Shown one piece after another: positions 42,518 through 48,081 of a stretch of DNA of 48,081 nucleotides. The notes beneath the pieces are model-generated. The model was not told the origin of the DNA. It did no database searches and saw only the letters and a program-made list of their open reading frames with translations. Source of the DNA: Entamoeba histolytica HM-1:IMSS. Lineage: Eukaryota > Evosea > Mastigamoebida > Endamoebidae. The translations under genes and the position numbers were made by a program. The stretch lies in the NCBI RefSeq assembly GCF_000208925.1, contig NW_001914967.1:1-48081 (forward strand), read 5' to 3'. Position 1 is the stretch's first letter; the number at the start of each line of letters is the position of its first letter.

Positions 42518-42688
42518 CTTTGTTTTCTCTGTTATTTAGTTCTTTTCTAAGATCATGTTAATATCAGTTCTAATTATTTTTAATATTTATAAAAAAGAAA
42601 AACAATTTTAATAACACATAAATGTTATTTGAACTATAAAAAAAGGAAAACCTTAAATAAAACCCTAATTATTTGAAACAAAAGAATC
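42518..42688. promoter_or_regulatory. Divergent promoter region, capping protein alpha and NAT10
   Basis: 171 bp that must carry both promoters. A GAAC occurs at 42631-42634 on the + strand and an AGAAC on the minus strand near 42540. A CCTTAAATAAAACCC stretch about 30 nt before the NAT10 ATG may be its weak TATA-like element. No exact GTATTTAAA copy is seen. Confidence 0.45.
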
Positions 42689-45625
42689 ATGTCAAAGAAG
42701 CGTGTTGATCCAAGATTAAAGACACTTATTGAAAATGGAGTTAAATTAGGAGAAAGAACATTTATTATGATTGTTGGAAGTAAAGGTGTTGAACAAGTAA
42801 TGAACATATATTACATGTATACTAAAGCAGCTAATGTTGCTAAGGATAGTGTGTTATGGTGCTATAAAAAAGATTTAGCATTTAGTTCAAATCAAAAGAA
42901 AAGATTAAAACATAAAATGCATAATAAAGGAGAAGCAGAAAATGCATTTGAATTATTTTTATCAACAACAGAAATTAAATACGTTTATTATAAAGAGTCT
43001 CATAAAGTTCTTGGTAATACATTTGGTATGTTAGTTCTTCAAGACTTTGAAGCAATGACTCCAAACATTCTTTGTAGAACTGTTGAAACAGTTAGAGGTG
43101 GAGGGTTAGTTGTTGTTTTGTTAACTGGAATGACTAGTATTAAACAATTATATAATTTAAATATGGATATTCATAACAGATATCGTGGAGAAGATACTAA
43201 AGAAATTACAAGTAGATTTAATGAAAGATTTGTATTATCACTTTCAGATAATAAAAATTCAATTGTTGTATCTGATGAACTAGATGTTGTTCCAGTATTT
43301 GAACATACATTAAGAATAGATCCTGTTGAAAAGAAGGTTGAAATTAAAGAAGAATTAGAAAATTTACGATGTGCTTATGAAGAAGTTCAATATTTAAATG
43401 AAATTGTTAAAATTACTACTACAGCTGATCAAGCTAAATGTGTTGTTAGTTTATTTGATTCTTTAAAAGAAAAAACATTAAATACAACAATCAGTATTAC
43501 CGCTGGAAGAGGTCGTGGTAAATCAGCTGCTTTAGGATTAACTATTGCATGTTCAGTTGCATTAGGATATTCTAATATATTTGTAACTGCACCATCACCA
43601 GAAAATGTTAAAACAGTCTTTGAATTTGCTGTTAAAGGACTTGAAATATTTGGAATGAAAGAACATCTTGATTTTGATGTTGTTCAGACAACTAAAAGTG
43701 AATATGGAAAAGCAGTTGTTAGAGTAAATATTCATCAAAACCATAGACAAACTATTCAATATATTTTACCTAATGACACTGCTCAATTATCACAGGCTGA
43801 ATTACTTGTTATTGATGAAGCTGCTGCTATTCCATTACCATTAGTAAAGGGATTACTTGGTAATTATAACGTTATGTTATCAACTACAACTAATGGATAT
43901 GAAGGAACAGGCAGATCATTAAGTCTTAAATTAATTAAAGAGTTAAGAGAAGGAATTTCTAAATATTCTAATGGTAGACTTTTTAAAGAATGTACATTAA
44001 CTGAACCTATTAGATATTCTTCTAACGACCAAGTTGAAAAATGGTTAAATAAGTTGTTATGTCTAGATGCATCAAATACACTTATGCATATTACTTCCAC
44101 ACCATCTCCAGATGAATGTGAGTTATACTATGTTAATAGAGATACTTTATTTTCATATAATAGAGATGCAGAGAAATTTTTACAACAATTACAAGGTTTA
44201 TTTGTTACTTCACATTATAAAAATACACCAAATGATATGCAATTGTTAGCTGATGCACCTAATCATATGATCTTTATCTTAACTGGGCCTGTTCAAAATG
44301 GAGAAGAATTACCAGATATTTTAGCTGCTGTACAATTATCGTTAGAAGGTGGAATAGCAAGAAAAAGAGTTTCTGAAAGTTGGTTTAGAGGAAAGAAAGA
44401 AACTGGAGACCTTATTCCATGGACTTTAACTCAACAATTTTTAGATGATGAATTTGCTGGGTTAATGGGAGCAAGGGTTGTTAGAATTTGCACTCACCCA
44501 GATGTTACAAATATGGGATATGGAAGTAAAATACTTCAAATGCTTGAATTATATTTTACAGGATGTATTGTATCATTAGGAGAGATGGAAGAAGAACCAA
44601 AAGCAAACAATGATCAAAAGGAAATGGAGACTGATGAGGTTGAGGTAAGAAAAGAATTAGAACCATTACTTATAAATCCTGGAAATAGAAAAGCTGAAAT
44701 GTTAGATTATTTAGGTGTGGCTTTTGGTTATACTCCACAATTATCTAAGTTTTGGACTTGTTCTGGATATCAACCAACTTATCTAAGACTAACTGCTAAT
44801 GATATTACTGGAGAACATTCATGTATTATGGTTAAACAATTAAGTAAAAATATGGGTAATTGGGAAGAACAATATACTCAAGATTTTAAGAAACGATTCT
44901 CTTTATTACTTGGATTTGAATTTAAAAGTATGAATGCTGTTGATGCTTTCAAATTGGTTCAGTGTAAAAATAAAGACAGTTCTGTTTCATTAAATTTTGA
45001 TCAACGAGCAATTAAAAGATTAGAATATTATTCCAAGAATCTTATTGATTATCATATTGTTTTAGACCTTCTTCCATGTATTGCTCAAGCAGTTTCTAAT
45101 GGATTAGATATTCAACTTACCATTACTCAACAAATTATTTTTGTTGGAATGGGATTACAGTTCAAAAGTGTTGATGAAATTGGTTCTGAGCTTAAATTAG
45201 CTAGTGCACAAGTTATGGCTTTATTTAATAAAGCAATTAGAAAAGTAGTGACTTTTTTAGAGGAGAAAAAGGAAGGTACTAATGCAAAACAGTCAATGGA
45301 AGAAGAAGTAAAAGCAACAGAAGAAATAAAAGAAAATGATGATATTAGTGAAGAGAAAGAGGAAGAAAAACAATCTGAGATTGATCCAAGTATTATCAGA
45401 CAAAGAAAACTTAAATTAAAAGAATTAGGGATAGATGACCCTGATATGTTCAAAATTAATAATACAACACATGAAATTAAAGAAATTGATACTTTGAAAG
45501 GAAGAATTCCTACTACTCTTTCCATTCAAAGAAAAGAAAAAGTAGATAAACTACAAGTAAAGTATCCTCAAAAGCCAAAGTCTGGTAAACCAAAAAAACA
45601 TTTTAAGAAAATGGCTAAGAAATAA
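42689..45625 (+). CDS. NAT10: RNA cytidine acetyltransferase (NAT10/Kre33 family)
   Basis: 978 residues, near the family norm (about 1020). Order: N-terminal DUF1726-type domain (GSKGVEQVMNIYYMYTKA), helicase-like ATPase with Walker A GRGRGKS (273-279) and Walker B VIDEAAAIPLP, GNAT acetyltransferase core with RICTHPDVTNMGYGSK (about 598-613), and the C-terminal tRNA-binding region (LLGFEFKSMNAVDAFKLV). A Lys-rich tail (KSGKPKKHFKKMAKK) suits nucleolar localisation. The family makes N4-acetylcytidine in 18S rRNA and, with an adaptor, in tRNA-Ser/Leu, and is needed for small-subunit assembly. A charged insert (EEEPKANNDQKEMETDEVE) lies within the acetyltransferase part. The gene shares a short divergent spacer with capping protein alpha. 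Confidence 0.97.
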   Translation: MSKKRVDPRLKTLIENGVKLGERTFIMIVGSKGVEQVMNIYYMYTKAANVAKDSVLWCYKKDLAFSSNQKKRLKHKMHNKGEAENAFELFLSTTEIKYVYYKESHKVLGNTFGMLVLQDFEAMTPNILCRTVETVRGGGLVVVLLTGMTSIKQLYNLNMDIHNRYRGEDTKEITSRFNERFVLSLSDNKNSIVVSDELDVVPVFEHTLRIDPVEKKVEIKEELENLRCAYEEVQYLNEIVKITTTADQAKCVVSLFDSLKEKTLNTTISITAGRGRGKSAALGLTIACSVALGYSNIFVTAPSPENVKTVFEFAVKGLEIFGMKEHLDFDVVQTTKSEYGKAVVRVNIHQNHRQTIQYILPNDTAQLSQAELLVIDEAAAIPLPLVKGLLGNYNVMLSTTTNGYEGTGRSLSLKLIKELREGISKYSNGRLFKECTLTEPIRYSSNDQVEKWLNKLLCLDASNTLMHITSTPSPDECELYYVNRDTLFSYNRDAEKFLQQLQGLFVTSHYKNTPNDMQLLADAPNHMIFILTGPVQNGEELPDILAAVQLSLEGGIARKRVSESWFRGKKETGDLIPWTLTQQFLDDEFAGLMGARVVRICTHPDVTNMGYGSKILQMLELYFTGCIVSLGEMEEEPKANNDQKEMETDEVEVRKELEPLLINPGNRKAEMLDYLGVAFGYTPQLSKFWTCSGYQPTYLRLTANDITGEHSCIMVKQLSKNMGNWEEQYTQDFKKRFSLLLGFEFKSMNAVDAFKLVQCKNKDSSVSLNFDQRAIKRLEYYSKNLIDYHIVLDLLPCIAQAVSNGLDIQLTITQQIIFVGMGLQFKSVDEIGSELKLASAQVMALFNKAIRKVVTFLEEKKEGTNAKQSMEEEVKATEEIKENDDISEEKEEEKQSEIDPSIIRQRKLKLKELGIDDPDMFKINNTTHEIKEIDTLKGRIPTTLSIQRKEKVDKLQVKYPQKPKSGKPKKHFKKMAKK

Positions 45626-45917
45626 TGAAAATAAAGAAGAAAAAGAATACTTTTGATTGATTTTTTTTGAGTAAGAACTGTATTGTTTTTTATTATTTTT
45701 TTATAATTTGTTTGGGTTGAAAGAGTTGTATAAGAATGTGTTTATTTTTAATATAAGAACCTAGTATTGAATCATCAAATTTCATCCCATCAAACCTATA
45801 AATAATTAGTTTATCATATGTTTTTTTTGAGTTGTTTTAGCTAGTTTCTTTATTCTTTGACCAATATGATTCAAAACTACAATTTATTCTTTTTAAAGTC
45901 TTTTAGTGTTTTACTAA

Positions 45918-47086
45918 TTAAAGTTGAAGTAGAATATAACTCTCAATTGCCTCTTTTTCTAATGAGTCATAATACTCATATTCATGATTAACCAAGTCAA
46001 CACTATACGATATTTTTCATTTTCACAAGGACGAATATCTCCAGAAAATACAATTTTAAATTCTTTTGTTTTTATTATTATTCCATAATTATCCATTCCA
46101 AAATGGTCAAGTGCATAGGTCTTGAATTTACGTCTTAGTTTTTATATTATTCTTTCTTTTATTAACGCTTTATCTTCTTTTTATAATAATTAAAAACATT
46201 GTTATTTATATATTCTATCTGTCTCCCATTTTCAATACATAATTTTTGCATTTTATTTGACATATAACATAGTCTAATAATTAGTAAATGACTTTGTAAT
46301 GATCTAAGTTTTCCTAAAGAAACAATGTCATAAATACAGTCATGATGTCAGAGAGTTAAATAAATTAGTTTAACATCAATTGGATATGTTCTCTTATGAT
46401 ACATTAACTTCTCTAATCTCAATAACAATAATGGTTTTATTTTTAAACTGTAAAACAATACATTTAATATTGTTGAACTTTCCAGGTTTAGTACTACTAG
46501 ATCCTAATAAAGTTATTTGATATTTATTACCTTTATTCTTCAACATGGCTATATGTTTTAATTTCTTAAACGTTAAGTCTCTAAGAATAGAGTCTAATTT
46601 AAATATTATATATAGAGATATACATTGAGAATATGAAGTGATTCTTTCTTATTTTATTTGTGTTAAAGTTATTTGTTTGGAAAATTTAGAAGTGTTTCAT
46701 GAAATGATGCATAAAATAAATAATTAGTATGAAAATCATTTTGAATTAATTCAATACCTTTTATTCTTTTTTCTTTAAAGAAAAACATATCACATTAATA
46801 TTGTTTATTAAATTCTTCAAAAAGTCTAGTATTTTTAAGATTACCTGATAAAACAATAATAGTTCTATGTTTTTTAAATTCCAATTTAATAAAATATATT
46901 GAAAATGTTCTGTTGTTAGAATATAAAGAATTACAAGACTCTTTGATTCTATTGATTCTTAACACAATTCTTATTTAGTAATAATTGTTCAATATTTTAA
47001 TTTAATTAATTTCACTTATTATCATTCCAAGTTTTTGAGAAGTTATCACATAAGAATTGTCTTTTTTGAGACTAAACAATTATTCA
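45918..47086 (-). pseudogene. Decayed tRNase Z (ELAC2-type, long form) gene
   Basis: Minus-strand translation gives collinear tRNase Z segments broken by stops and frameshifts. From the 5' end: an N-terminal-half segment (RTIIVLSGNLKNTRLFEEFN, IKGIELIQNDFHTNYLF), a second with LKHIAMLKNKGNKYQ and then ITLLGSSSTKPGKFNNIKCI (the GTGSS-PxKxRN motif), a remnant of the metal-binding loop (LIYLTL-stop-HHDCIYDIV, expected THxHxDH), and a C-terminal part with LDHFGMDNYGIII, FKIVFSGDIRPCENEK and, after a frameshift, NHEYEYYDSLEKEAIESY (HEAT-type motif). Long tRNase Z removes 3' trailers from pre-tRNAs. Stops (mostly TAA), the frameshift and loss of the His motif make it inactive; a functional copy must exist elsewhere (inference). 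Confidence 0.75.
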
Positions 47087-47290
47087 GATGACGATTAAAA
47101 GTTCATTAACTCAAGACTCATGCTTTTGAATTTAATGAACATTTATTTCATAAAAACATTAATTTCATATTATTACTGAATTAATGTGGTAAATTTTATA
47201 AGACTTAAATATGAAAAAGTGAAATAATGAAAGACATAGAATAAAACCCAACTAAAAATAAAAAGTAATTGTAAAAGAAAATTGTAAACA

Positions 47291-47479
47291 GCAACGAAAA
47301 AAAGCAAATAATTGAAAAAGAAGAGAATGAATGATATAAAAGAATAAAAAGAAAGTAAGAAGTAGAATATGATGAAGAAAGAATAAAAGTAGAAAGGAGA
47401 GAAGATAAAAAGAAAGAAGATAAAGTGTAATAAAACAAAAGAGATGATAAAAGAAGAAAAGAATGAAAAAAAATAAAGG
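47291..47479 (+). repeat. Dispersed A/G-rich repeat, copy 2
   Basis: Direct-orientation partner of 9069-9248. Starts with the same GCAACGAAAAAA (one extra A here) and keeps long identical blocks; it diverges more in its second half, where AGAGATRATAAAAGAAGAAAAG is still shared. Confidence 0.8.
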
Positions 47480-47511
47480 ATGCAAATTTTATTGAAACAA
47501 ATAAAAAAGCT

Positions 47512-47581
47512 CAAAATTTAATGATGCAAAATTTAATGATGCAAAATATTTAGCAACATTTTTTATTGATGCAAAATATTT
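47512..47581. repeat. 15-bp tandem duplication and GATGCAAAATATTT direct repeats
   Basis: CAAAATTTAATGATG occurs twice in tandem (47512-47526, 47527-47541). GATGCAAAATATTT then occurs at 47538-47551 and 47568-47581. The block follows the dispersed repeat directly, beginning near GGATGCAAATTTT at 47479. Confidence 0.8.
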
Positions 47582-48081
47582 TGAAATAAAAATAATTCAT
47601 CATTTGATATTATTATTATATTTGATAATAAATTATATTATATATTAAATACATCATATTTCTTTATTATTTATCTTTCTTTTTATTATTTCATATATTA
47701 CATTATTATTCATTCATTCATTATTTCATATTCATTTATTATTTGTTTTAAAATCAAATAAACAATAATATTGATATTCATTCATCATATTCATTTAATA
47801 TAATAAATATACATAACATTTCAGAATAAATAATGAATAATTAAGAATGAAAATATTGATTATATTCGATAATTTATTCAACATAAAATCAATAAAACAT
47901 ATATTTTGATAATACACAAATGAAATAATAAAGAAATATACAATACTCAAGAATTAATAAAAAAGAAATAAAAAGAATGAATAAATGAATATAAAATTGA
48001 TAAATAATAGAAGAAACAAATAGAAAAACAACGAAAAATAAATAATATAAAAAGAGAAAGAAAGACATAAAAGAATAATAA

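Larger units (their letters stand above)
47087..48081. other. AT-rich region with dispersed and tandem repeats
   Basis: No gene. Minus-strand open frames at 47173-47514 are F/S/L-rich antisense readings of the A/G-rich dispersed repeat. From about 47590 to the end the sequence is low-complexity, T-rich then A-rich on the + strand. Confidence 0.7.

Noticed and set aside
1..48081. tRNA arrays, rRNA, CRISPR arrays or bacterial-type operons
   Set aside because: None found by eye. The gene families, spacing and promoters are eukaryotic (Entamoeba), and no regular spacer-repeat array is present.

Overview
The window is a very AT-rich nuclear segment of an Entamoeba genome. The best species clue is an intact papain-family cysteine protease at 35348-36295 that I recognise as the CP-A2 type of the E. 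histolytica complex; this is from memory, not a search. Other genus-level signs are single-exon genes, very short 5' leaders, GTATTTAAA(G/C)-like core promoter elements 25-37 nt before start codons, a BspA-type leucine-rich repeat protein, TLDc-domain proteins, and decayed LINEs with a restriction-like endonuclease. A 100-N scaffold gap lies at 18713-18812.

Layout. The left part (1-12 kb) is gene-poor: a frameshifted TLDc gene (2629-3166), a decayed LINE on the minus strand (4569-6750, 'copy A'), and long strand-asymmetric AT-rich sequence with one copy of a dispersed repeat. From 12 to 19 kb there are two minus-strand genes: a septin/AIG1-like P-loop GTPase with three N-terminal ubiquitin-like repeats and a Cys/His-rich module, and a 21-repeat BspA-type LRR protein ending in a possible CaaX box. 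At 19.9-22.3 kb is an RRP5-like ribosome biogenesis protein that lacks its N-terminal half and any ATG start, and abuts a second decayed LINE (22295-25990, 'copy B', plus strand).

The right part (26.6-45.6 kb) is compact and gene-dense: valyl-tRNA synthetase, a coiled-coil TLDc protein, SMC6, CP-A2-like protease, a DEAH-box helicase, an Entamoeba F-box/LRR-like protein, F-actin capping protein alpha and the NAT10/Kre33 RNA cytidine acetyltransferase. Most are arranged as divergent or convergent pairs with short spacers. Beyond 45.9 kb a decayed tRNase Z (ELAC2-type) gene can still be read on the minus strand, followed by AT-rich sequence with a second copy of the dispersed repeat.

The genes do not form an operon or one pathway. 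Several are housekeeping RNA/ribosome functions (ValRS, NAT10, RRP5, tRNase Z remnant, DEAH helicase), others are genome maintenance (SMC6), cytoskeleton (capping protein) and surface/secreted proteins (CP-A2, BspA-LRR). The least familiar intact protein is the GTPase with three tandem beta-grasp-like repeats. The most striking genome events are the RRP5 truncation at a LINE junction and the tRNase Z pseudogene.
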